From Patiriisocius sp047731265 (GTDB taxonomy: Bacteria; Bacteroidota; Bacteroidia; Flavobacteriales; Flavobacteriaceae): 64,000 nucleotides of DNA. The notes under the pieces are model-generated. The model saw only the letters and a list, made by a program, of their open reading frames with translations, did no database searches and had not been told where the DNA came from. Location of the stretch: assembly GCF_047731265.1 (NCBI RefSeq), contig NZ_CP159835.1, forward strand, positions 2,046,001 to 2,110,000, in the 5' to 3' direction. How positions within the stretch are numbered: the first letter of the stretch is position 1; every line of letters starts with the position of its first letter. Position numbers and translations under genes: made by a program. Below are positions 54,946-63,065 of this stretch, in pieces.

Positions 54946-55644
54946 TTGAAAAATATACCCACTTCATTTTCGATTAAAGATTGGAATGAAGACGACCGTC
55001 CTAGAGAAAAATTGCTCGCAAAAGGAAAACAAGCACTTTCTGATGCTGAATTAATAGCGATATTAATTGGCAGTGGTAATCGTGAAGAAAGCGCTGTAGC
55101 CTTGAGCCAACGAATATTATCTTCCGCAGAAAATCATCTTGATGTATTGGGAAAACTTTCGGTGGTGGATTTAATAAAATTTAAAGGAATAGGGGAGGCA
55201 AAGGCAATTTCTATTGTAGCTGCGATGGAGTTGGGTCGAAGGAGACGTTCCAGCGATGTATTAAAATTAAAGAAAATTACGTCCAGTCATTCTGCTTTTG
55301 AAGTGTTGCAGCCCATTATTGGAGATTTACCACATGAAGAATTTTGGATTTTATACTTAGACAATCAGAATAAAATTCTCCAAAAAACGCAACTTAGTAA
55401 AGGAGGAATAACCGGCACATTGGTAGATGTAAGAGTTCTTTTTAAAAGTGCGCTGCAAATAGGTGCCGTGGCTGTAATATTAGCCCATAATCATCCTAGC
55501 GGAACCTTAAAACCCAGTAATGCTGATAAAAATATTACCACAAAAATAAGAACAGCTGGCGAAAGTCTTGATATTAAAATACTCGATCATTTAATAATCA
55601 CAGAACGTGCTTATTTTAGTTTTGCCGATGAAGGGTTGTTGTAA
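54946..55644 (+). CDS. radC: RadC-family JAB domain protein
   Basis: This 232-residue protein has an N-terminal helix-hairpin-helix region (LSVVDLIKFKGIGEAKAISIVAAMELGRR, quoted as KFKGIGEAKAISIVAAMELG) and a C-terminal JAB metalloprotease-like domain with the zinc motif HNHPSGTLKPSNAD. RadC was linked to DNA repair, but its true role is still debated. Start choice is uncertain: TTG at 54946 gives MKNIPTSFSIKDWNEDDRPREK, quoted as SFSIKDWNEDDRPREK, and TTG at 54937 adds three residues; no ATG is available upstream of the conserved SIKDW region. Confidence 0.93.
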   Translation: MKNIPTSFSIKDWNEDDRPREKLLAKGKQALSDAELIAILIGSGNREESAVALSQRILSSAENHLDVLGKLSVVDLIKFKGIGEAKAISIVAAMELGRRRRSSDVLKLKKITSSHSAFEVLQPIIGDLPHEEFWILYLDNQNKILQKTQLSKGGITGTLVDVRVLFKSALQIGAVAVILAHNHPSGTLKPSNADKNITTKIRTAGESLDIKILDHLIITERAYFSFADEGLL

Positions 55645-55714
55645 ATACAGATTTTAAAAGCAAATTTGTATTTCAAGTAGTACCTTCGCATATAGCTTGC
55701 TTTTACTCTAATTT

Positions 55715-57001
55715 ATGCTGTTAATATATACACCCAAGGTTACTCCAAGAATTTCCTATGTTTTTAAACATATGTTTTCTCGTGTTCTAGGATTACCTAT
55801 TGGTTTTACTTCTAGCATTGAAGCGTTTATAGCGCATAAAAGCGCGAAAATGTCCTATGGAAAACAACCGCTTGGAAGTGAATTGTTTTTTCAGAGTCAC
55901 CGCTTATTATTAGAACAAGGCATTGAGAGTATTGATATTACAGTTAAGCCTTGGGAAGAAACCGTTTGTTTTTTTAACACAAGTACAAATAGTGCGGTCC
56001 CTTTTGATGTGTTTTCTGCTGCATTCTATCTTTTGAGTAGGTATGAAGAATACCTCCCTCACGTAAAGGATGCAAAGGGGAGATATTCGGTTACAGAAAG
56101 TCTTGCGTTTAAAAATGGCTTTTTAGAAGACCCAGTGGTGGATATATGGAGTTATAAGCTCAAAAGTATTTTACAAGAAGCATTTCCCTCACTTCACTTT
56201 GAACAAAAAAAGCATACAGTACATTTGCTGGTAGACGCACAAGAACCTTATGCGTATATTCAAAAAGGATTTTTTAAATCTGGAATCGCCCTTTTTTATG
56301 ACTTGTATAGGCTTCGGTTTAATGCTGCTTGGTCAAGGTTAAAAGTGTTGTTGGGTTTAAGAAGGGATCCCTATGATACTTTTAAATGGATCATTCGAGT
56401 TATGAAGAATAAACCTTCGGCGCTTACCGTTTTCTTTTTGTTGGGGGAAGCAACTTCTTTCGAAAAAAGCGTTAATTCGTACCGAGTAAAATTTAGAATG
56501 CTTATTAAGTTGATAAATGATTACAGGGAAGTTGGTTTGTTGATTTCAAAAAAAGCAGTTACAAATGCGGACGCTTTAAAGTCTGAAAAAAGAAGAATTG
56601 AAGCTTCTACAAAAAGACATTTAGTGAGCTCTTTAAATTTTAATCTCGAAGTGAGCTTGCCAGAGATTTATAGAAATTTGTTAACTTTAGAGATTGAGAA
56701 AGACTTCACAATGGTGTATGAGGATATGCCTGGATTCAGGGCAGGTACCTGTACTCCATTTTTATTTTATGATCTTGATTATGAAATAAAAACACCACTA
56801 ATATTGCACGCTCCAGTATGTACCACAAGTAGTTTTAAAAGGCAAAGCCCAAAAGACACAGAAGATAAAATTAAAAGCTTATTGGATAGTGTTAAGGGTC
56901 TTGACGGAAGTTTTATAATGATTTTTGCCAATAAGGATTTTTCCGCTACTCCAAACAATAAAAAATGGCGTTCACTTTTTTCTGAAACGCTTCATCAATA
57001 G
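55715..57001 (+). CDS. Polysaccharide deacetylase-like protein (DUF7033-type N-terminus)
   Basis: This 428-residue protein begins with a domain rich in aromatic residues (MLLIYTPKVTPRISYVFKHMF, quoted as YTPKVTPRISYVFKHMF; MSYGKQPLGSELFFQS; AAFYLLSRYEEYLP; DPVVDIWSYKLKSIL) that precedes polysaccharide deacetylase domains in flavobacteria. In the C-terminal part a NodB-like fold is suggested by VGLLISKKAVTNADALKSEKRRIE and MVYEDMPGFRAGTC, but the usual catalytic TFDD and HxxxH pair are not evident, so it may not be active. YjjG follows after 5 bases. Confidence 0.75.
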   Translation: MLLIYTPKVTPRISYVFKHMFSRVLGLPIGFTSSIEAFIAHKSAKMSYGKQPLGSELFFQSHRLLLEQGIESIDITVKPWEETVCFFNTSTNSAVPFDVFSAAFYLLSRYEEYLPHVKDAKGRYSVTESLAFKNGFLEDPVVDIWSYKLKSILQEAFPSLHFEQKKHTVHLLVDAQEPYAYIQKGFFKSGIALFYDLYRLRFNAAWSRLKVLLGLRRDPYDTFKWIIRVMKNKPSALTVFFLLGEATSFEKSVNSYRVKFRMLIKLINDYREVGLLISKKAVTNADALKSEKRRIEASTKRHLVSSLNFNLEVSLPEIYRNLLTLEIEKDFTMVYEDMPGFRAGTCTPFLFYDLDYEIKTPLILHAPVCTTSSFKRQSPKDTEDKIKSLLDSVKGLDGSFIMIFANKDFSATPNNKKWRSLFSETLHQ

Positions 57002-57006
57002 AACCT

Positions 57007-57693
57007 ATGAACACAAAAATTACCGATGTTTTTTTCGATTTAGACCATACACTTTGGGATTTTGACAGAAACTCTGCACTTGCCTTCGAGCGTATTTTTA
57101 GAGATAAAAATATCGCCGTACAACTTCCAGCATTTTTAGAAGCGTATGAGCCTATTAATTTTGAATATTGGAAAAAATTTAGAGAAGACCGAGTTACTAA
57201 GGAACAACTTAGAAGAGGTCGTTTATTAGAGTCTTTTGAGGCACTCAAAGTTGAAATGGATATTGAAACTATAGATGCACTTTCGATAGCTTATATTGAT
57301 GCACTCCCTGATAACAATCACTTATTCGATGGTGCTATTGAAGTATTGGAGTATCTAAAAGATACCTACCAACTTCATATTATTACCAACGGTTTTAAAG
57401 AAGTGCAGCATTTGAAATTAGAAAAAAGTAATCTAGCGTCTTATTTTAAAACAGTTACTTCTAGCGAAGAAGTGGGTGTTAAAAAGCCAAATCCAAAGGT
57501 TTTTAACACGGCATTACAAAAAGCGAATGCAGTCGCAGCTTCGAGCATAATGATTGGAGATACTTTTGAGGCAGATATTTTAGGGGCCGAAAATGTGGGG
57601 ATGGACACCATTTTTTACAATTACCGCAAAGAAATACTGCCGTCAAAATACAAAACAGTAGACAAGTTGCTTGAGCTTAAAAACATTCTTTAA
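57007..57693 (+). CDS. yjjG: YjjG-family noncanonical pyrimidine nucleotidase
   Basis: This 228-residue HAD phosphatase has the nucleophile motif DLDHTLWDF at residues 11-19 (Asp11, with Asp13 as acid/base), the cap region AFERIFRDK...LRRGRLLESFEAL, IITNGFKE for motif II, the motif III Lys in VGVKKPNP and the acidic motif IV GDTFEADILGAENVG. YjjG removes phosphate from noncanonical pyrimidine nucleotides such as 5-fluoro-dUMP. It is co-transcribed with the deacetylase-like gene 5 bases upstream; a functional link is not obvious. Confidence 0.93.
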   Translation: MNTKITDVFFDLDHTLWDFDRNSALAFERIFRDKNIAVQLPAFLEAYEPINFEYWKKFREDRVTKEQLRRGRLLESFEALKVEMDIETIDALSIAYIDALPDNNHLFDGAIEVLEYLKDTYQLHIITNGFKEVQHLKLEKSNLASYFKTVTSSEEVGVKKPNPKVFNTALQKANAVAASSIMIGDTFEADILGAENVGMDTIFYNYRKEILPSKYKTVDKLLELKNIL

Positions 57694-58077
57694 AAATACA
57701 TTTTAATCTAATGGCTTATTTTTGGCTTGTTAAACGAAACCGCAATTAAAAAAACCTTGTTACTCTGGTTCTGTTAAACGCAATAATTTTGTTTCGCATA
57801 CAAGTCTATTTTTTAAATAATTAATATTGGTAATCAATACTTTATGTTTTATCATCTTCTAAATTTCTTCATATAATAGTGTCTCTTATTTATAAATAAC
57901 GACTGGCAAGGTGCCTGATATCAATACGGTATGTATTTTTTTCACCTAACTTGGGGTACATTAAAAAATAAATGATGTCGAAATTGAATATCCTATAAGG
58001 ACTTCAGATTAAAATGTGTGACTGTTCCCTAAATCTCAAGTCGTTGATCATATTTTTGTGTCTATAACCTAATACTG
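57694..58077. other. Gene-free region before lipoprotein/DUF5723 modules
   Basis: About 380 AT-rich bases without a recognisable gene. TATTTTTG at 58051-58058 could be a -7 box for the first lipoprotein gene, 20 bases before its start; no -33 element is clear. Confidence 0.4.
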
Positions 58078-58635
58078 TTGCCTATTGTTTCTCCTAACTT
58101 TAAGTTTTACTCTTTTATTTGCATTGTCCTTTTGCTAACCTCGTGTATCAAGGATACAGATTTTAGTCAATCTGAAGATATTTCTCTTTCTCCAGTGATG
58201 GAATTTAATCTTATATATTTTGACATAGAAGCGCCAAAATTTTTTGATGAAATAGAGGGGGAAGAGCTATTAACGGTTCGTGACACTACTGCATTGAATT
58301 TTATTAACGGCACTGATACTCAGGAAGTATTAAAGAAAGTAGAGTTTTTTTTTGATTTTACAAACTCCATTCCTAGGATTTTTGAAATAACATTTGATTT
58401 TTTAACTGAAGAAAATGAACTTGTCTACTCGCTAAACACTATTGTATTCCCTGGCAGTAACACACTTTCTAGACAAACTATTTTTATTAAAGAAATAGCG
58501 CTTCAGGATCTGGAGCAATTAACAATGTCGACCAAGGTGGTGTCAGTTGTAACGATACCAGCTTCAGACCAAGAACTTACTGGAAGTCTAAACTTAAAAT
58601 CAAAAGCCACTTATTATCTTGAGATTGATCTATAA
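58078..58635 (+). CDS. Hypothetical lipoprotein, module 1
   Basis: This 185-residue protein has a lipoprotein signal (CIVLLLTSCIK, Cys near residue 23), then a domain starting DTDFSQSEDISLSPVMEFNLIYFDIEAPKFFD, quoted as SLSPVMEFNLIYFDIEAPKF, that is repeated in the paralogue at 60296-60847 (LTPEVELNLIYFNLDASRFYD, EVLKKVEFFFDFTNSIPR versus ELLKRVAFYFEFTNTIPR). I do not recognise the family. The start is TTG, but it aligns with the ATG of the paralogue. It directly precedes the broken DUF5723 barrel gene and probably acts with it at the outer membrane. Confidence 0.75.
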   Translation: MPIVSPNFKFYSFICIVLLLTSCIKDTDFSQSEDISLSPVMEFNLIYFDIEAPKFFDEIEGEELLTVRDTTALNFINGTDTQEVLKKVEFFFDFTNSIPRIFEITFDFLTEENELVYSLNTIVFPGSNTLSRQTIFIKEIALQDLEQLTMSTKVVSVVTIPASDQELTGSLNLKSKATYYLEIDL

Positions 58636-58643
58636 CTATATTT

Positions 58644-60053
58644 ATGAAAAATTAGTTTTTCTATGTATCGTATTTGGATTGTTCACAGGGTATTCTCAAA
58701 ATAAACAAGTACTATATAACTGGGAAGCTACTCAGCAGTTACTTATGCTTAATCCTGGAGCTGTGGTGAGCTATCACTCTCACTATGGTATTCCTTTTTT
58801 ATCACAGGTACATCTGCGAGGTGGTTCTTCTGGGGTATCAGTCTTTGATATTTTTGCTAATGACGGAGTGCCTATCAATACTAAAATTGAACAAATGATT
58901 TTTGAATTAGACAGCCGTGATTTTTTTACCGCTACAGCGCAAGTCGAAATTTTAAGCATTGTTTGGATCACTAAAGATGATACGTATATTTCATTTGGTA
59001 TGTATCAGGAGGCAGATGCTATTGTTTATTTTCCAAAGGATTTTGCAATTCTATTTAGTGAAGGTAATCGCGATTTTCTAAACTACTCTTTTAATTTTGA
59101 CAACATAAGTTTTCGTGCAGACTTAACTTCAGTGTTTCACGTTGGGTTCAATAAAAAAATTTCTGATAAACTAACAGCAGGTATTAGGTTTAAAATGTAT
59201 TCCTCCATGTTGAATATTACAAGTACAAAAAAACACAGGTACATTTACTACAACCAGAAGAGAGGGTACTCCAAATGTTTATGAGAATACAATCTCAGAT
59301 TTAGATTTTGAAATAAAGTCATCTGGATACAGAGAAATCAGAGAGATCGATGATGACAAAAAAGCCATAAGGAATTTAATGAGTAGGGCTTATTTAGGCG
59401 GTAATATTGGTCTTGGTTTGGACATTGGGGGAACCTATCAATTAAATAATGATTTTAGTGTTACTGCCTCTATTTTAGATATAGGAGCCATATTTCATTC
59501 AAGACATACTGAAAAGTCTAGTGCGCGTGGAGATTATACCTTAGACGGTATTGAGTTAATTTTTCCAGATGTTGAAAATGGTGACATGGCATTGCCCTGT
59601 TACGAGAATTTTGAAGAAGAATTTGAACGATCAATTCCAAGGGACACTGCAAGAACAAGTTATGTACAAATGCGACCAGCAAAATTTAATGCTGGTTTGC
59701 ATTATGATTTTGGTCGCCCTTCTGGCTTAGATGGTTATTGTAATTGCCTTGTTGGAAGAGGCTTTAATCAGAGGCGATCGCAAGTTGGTGCTCAATACTA
59801 TGCTATTTTGAGACCAAAAGGACCACAAATGGCAGGAACTTTATATTATAGAAGAAATTTTGATGAAGGATTTTCAGTGAAAGCTACCTATACGGTGGAT
59901 TCCTTTTCAGCTACAAATATAGGTTTGGGTATTGCAATTAATAAGGATGGTGGTAATTTCTTTATAGCCATGGATAATCTACTGTATTATTCAAATATTG
60001 CAAAAGCAAAAAGTCTGTCCATACAGCTAGGTTTTGCAATAATAATGGATTGA
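58644..60053 (+). pseudogene. DUF5723 outer-membrane protein, module 1, frameshifted
   Basis: Compared with the intact paralogue at 60856-62271, this copy carries the same order of motifs (QNKQVLYNWEATQQLLMLNPG, quoted as KQVLYNWEATQQLLMLNPG; FPKDFAILFSEGNRDF; NAGLHYDFGRPS; SQVGAQYYAILRPKGPQMAGTLYYRR, quoted as GAQYYAILRPKGPQMAGT). Two one-base indels break it: the ATG at 58644 is out of frame, as ATGAAAAATTAG needs one more A, and an A7 run at 59226-59232 needs one fewer. Open frames therefore run only 58619-59284 and 59379-60053. Both lesions are in A-runs, so sequencing error or slippage is possible. Confidence 0.75.
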
Positions 60054-60295
60054 ATTCAATATGTCAATTAGACAAGCTATTCAAGATTAATAGGTATTAT
60101 CAGGATCAATATACAAAGCATTTTGTCAATCATAATTTAGCTGCTTATTTTAACATATAGTCTTTAACTAAGGCCTTTTTTAAGAATAATACAAGTTATT
60201 GATACCATTAAATTGATAGACCGATTGGGATTAAAAGTGTCTTTTAAAATACTAAAAAATAGACTGTGAGCGTTAGTATAGTATAATCCCCGAGT

Positions 60296-60847
60296 ATGTT
60301 ATTTTCTCAAATTAAACAGTATTATCTAATACTTCTATTGTTGATTTTATCTTCGTGTGTAAAGAATACCGATTTTGAACAAACCGATGATTTTTTATTA
60401 ACTCCAGAAGTGGAGCTTAATTTAATTTATTTTAACCTAGATGCTTCTAGGTTTTATGATGGAATAGCGAACAATCCTATACTCAAAGTGCGAGACACAA
60501 CGGTTGTTGATTTTTTAGATGATACAGACATACAAGAGCTTTTAAAAAGAGTAGCATTTTACTTCGAATTTACGAACACAATACCACGAACTTTTAATGT
60601 TGATTTCCAGTTTTTAAACGAAGGTAATGTACCTACATACACGACAAATACTGAGATAGAATCAGGGAGTACTGGGTCTCCAATTCAAACAATTTTTATG
60701 GATAATATTGAAGATTTGGAACTTGAACAATTGATGACATCTAATAAAGTGGTGGTTAGTGTCACCATACATTCTTCAGATCAAAACTTAAACGGCACAC
60801 TGGATTTGCGTTCTAAAACGAGTTATTTTGTAGAAATTGATGAATAA
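60296..60847 (+). CDS. Hypothetical lipoprotein, module 2
   Basis: This 183-residue lipoprotein (signal LLLLILSSCVK, Cys near residue 21) is a paralogue of the one at 58078-58635, with conserved LTPEVELNLIYFNL, VRDTTVVDFLDDTDIQELLKR, quoted as DFLDDTDIQELLKRVAFYF, and a C-terminal TLDLRSKTSYFVEID. It lies 8 bases before the intact DUF5723 barrel gene, the same order as in module 1, which suggests that the pair forms a functional unit, for example a lipoprotein plug or lid on a barrel. The family is unknown to me. Confidence 0.8.
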   Translation: MLFSQIKQYYLILLLLILSSCVKNTDFEQTDDFLLTPEVELNLIYFNLDASRFYDGIANNPILKVRDTTVVDFLDDTDIQELLKRVAFYFEFTNTIPRTFNVDFQFLNEGNVPTYTTNTEIESGSTGSPIQTIFMDNIEDLELEQLMTSNKVVVSVTIHSSDQNLNGTLDLRSKTSYFVEIDE

Positions 60848-60855
60848 CGATTACT

Positions 60856-62271
60856 ATGAAAAAAGCGTTTCTTTTTTACATAATCTTAGGACTATCAATA
60901 GGATATTCCCAGAATAAGCAATTGCTTTATAACTGGGAGGCAACACCTCAAACACTCATGTTAAATCCTGGTAGTTTGGTAAGCCACAAATACCATTATG
61001 GTGTCCCATTGTTATCTCAAGTTCATCTTAATGCAGGGGCTTCTGGCGTGAGTGCATTCGATATTTTTGCTGCTGATGGTATTGATATTAATACTAAAAT
61101 AGAACAGCAAATTTTTGAATTAAGCGACCGTGATTTTTTCACTGCCACGCAACAATTAGAACTATTAAGCCTTGGTTGGAGAACCAAAAATGATAGTTAC
61201 TTGTCAGTAGGAATTTATCAAGAATTAGATTTTATAGCTTATTTCCCAAAGGATTTTGCAATTTTAGCTTGGGAAGGAAATAGAGATTATATAGGCTATC
61301 CTTTTAATTTTGATGACATTAGTTTTCGCAGTGACTTATTGACTGTATACCACGCAGGCATAAATAAACAAGTTATGGAAAAATTAACGGTTGGTGTACG
61401 ACTAAAATTATATTCCTCGATTCTTAATGTTACAAGTACTAATAATTCAGGAACATTCACTACGACACAAACTGAAGGAACCCCAAATATTTATGAGCAT
61501 ACTGTTTCAGATCTTAATGTAGCTATAAACACATCAGGATATGCACAATTGCGTGATGCCGATGGTGTGGGAGGTGTTGGTAAAAGGGTGTTAGGAGGTG
61601 CTTTTTTTGGAGGAAACGTTGGGGTAGGAGTTGATTTAGGAGCTACTTACGAATTTAACCAGCAACTTACCGCAACGGTTTCAGCACTTGATCTTGGTGC
61701 TGTTTTTCATGCTAAAAATACCGAAACGTATCGGGCTAGTGGTGATTATACACTGGATGGGATTGAATTACTCTTCCCAGAGGTTGAAAATGGAGAGGCT
61801 ACATTTCCTTATTATGACGATCTTGAAGATGAGGTAGCGAGGGAAATTCCTTTTGATACTTTATACGGAGCTTATACACAATGGCGTCCAGCAAAAATTA
61901 ACGCTGGATTGCATTATGATTTTGGGCAAAGAGTTGGCTCAAAAAACGAATGTGATTGTTTGTCCAGCGGTAAGAGGTCTTTAGCTCAATCTCAAGTAGG
62001 GGCTCAATATTATGCTATTTTTAGACCTAAAGGGCTTCAAATGGCAGGCACCATATACTATAGGAGGTATTTTCGAAATTGGCTTTCGGCTAAAACCACA
62101 TATACTGTAGATTCTTATTCGGCCACAAACATAGGTTTAGGGATTTCTGCAAATATGGGCAATGTAAATTTCTTTATTGCTGCAGATAATCTCCTATATT
62201 ATACAAATCTTGCAAAAGCAAAAGGTGTATCTTTACAGCTAGGATTTACAATACTAGCAGACGAAAAATGA
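60856..62271 (+). CDS. DUF5723-type outer-membrane beta-barrel protein, module 2
   Basis: This 471-residue protein starts with a signal peptide (MKKAFLFYIILGLSIGYSQ) followed by a barrel of amphipathic strands: LLYNWEATPQTLMLNPGSLV, quoted as YNWEATPQTLMLNPG, GVPLLSQVHLNAGASGVSAFD, quoted as LSQVHLNAGASGVSAFD, INAGLHYDFGQRVG, SQVGAQYYAIFRPKGLQMAG and a terminal LQLGFTILADEK. The layout fits the DUF5723 family of Bacteroidota outer-membrane proteins, whose role is unknown. The stop overlaps the start of the next gene by 4 bases (ATGA), so translation is coupled. Confidence 0.82.
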   Translation: MKKAFLFYIILGLSIGYSQNKQLLYNWEATPQTLMLNPGSLVSHKYHYGVPLLSQVHLNAGASGVSAFDIFAADGIDINTKIEQQIFELSDRDFFTATQQLELLSLGWRTKNDSYLSVGIYQELDFIAYFPKDFAILAWEGNRDYIGYPFNFDDISFRSDLLTVYHAGINKQVMEKLTVGVRLKLYSSILNVTSTNNSGTFTTTQTEGTPNIYEHTVSDLNVAINTSGYAQLRDADGVGGVGKRVLGGAFFGGNVGVGVDLGATYEFNQQLTATVSALDLGAVFHAKNTETYRASGDYTLDGIELLFPEVENGEATFPYYDDLEDEVAREIPFDTLYGAYTQWRPAKINAGLHYDFGQRVGSKNECDCLSSGKRSLAQSQVGAQYYAIFRPKGLQMAGTIYYRRYFRNWLSAKTTYTVDSYSATNIGLGISANMGNVNFFIAADNLLYYTNLAKAKGVSLQLGFTILADEK

Positions 62272-63065
62272 AACATAAGTTATTCTATTTTATTTTGGTG
62301 ATAATGCTACAATCAGTGGTATTTGGGCAGACGGCTTTGGATAAATATAGCTACGTGGTAGTTCCAGAAGATTACACTTTTTTAACAGAGAAAGATAAAT
62401 TTCAATTGAATTCTTTAACGAAATATCTTTTTGAAAAAAATGGATTCAACGCATACTATCAAAATGAACTTCCAGACGTTCGTAACTGCGATGGTTTAAG
62501 GTCTGATGTTGAGTTTAAAAGTGGTTTTACCTTCACAAGAATGGTGATAGTACTTAAAGATTGTAAAGGAGAAGAAGTGTACCGCTCTGAGGAAGGAAGG
62601 AGTAAGTTTAAAGAATTTAGAAAAGCATATCAAGATGCACTAAGAAAGGCTTTTGCTAGTATAGAGGATTTAAAAGTACAACAGTCAGCTATAGAAGTGA
62701 GGCCAACACCTGAAGCTATTGATAAAATGAAAGGTTCTCCAACAGAGGACGCTGATGGCTGGAAAATTAAAAAAAATCTAAATACTGAAGCCTCTAGTCT
62801 ATTGGCTGAGAATTATAGTCCACAATCGAAATATAGTAACTACGAATATAGGGGCTTGTCATATTTGTTGAAAAAAACAGAAGTAGGGTACACTCTTTTA
62901 TCAGAGAATGATGATGATTTTACTACCATAGGCGAAATTAGACTGGAAAACGAAAAATATATTTTTACTTCAAAATCTGATGCTACAAAGGCAACTTTTA
63001 CTTCAGATAAGAATTTAGTGATAGGGTCTGGGGAACTACTTAAAATCTATACTTTCAAGAATTAG
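62268..63065 (+). CDS. Exported hypothetical protein
   Basis: This 265-residue protein has a signal peptide (VIMLQSVVFGQ) and a domain opening KYSYVVVPEDYTFLTEKDKFQLNSLTKYLFEKNGF, quoted as YVVVPEDYTFLTEKDKFQLN, with paired cysteines in RNCDGLRSDV and LKDCKGEE that may form a disulfide. A family-like motif SKFKEFRKAYQDALRKAF follows, and the C-terminal about 90 residues look like small beta strands. I recognise the N-terminal part from flavobacterial conserved proteins but not its function. It is coupled to the DUF5723 barrel gene and shares its stop-codon bases with the convergent rarA. Confidence 0.75.
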   Translation: MKHKLFYFILVIMLQSVVFGQTALDKYSYVVVPEDYTFLTEKDKFQLNSLTKYLFEKNGFNAYYQNELPDVRNCDGLRSDVEFKSGFTFTRMVIVLKDCKGEEVYRSEEGRSKFKEFRKAYQDALRKAFASIEDLKVQQSAIEVRPTPEAIDKMKGSPTEDADGWKIKKNLNTEASSLLAENYSPQSKYSNYEYRGLSYLLKKTEVGYTLLSENDDDFTTIGEIRLENEKYIFTSKSDATKATFTSDKNLVIGSGELLKIYTFKN

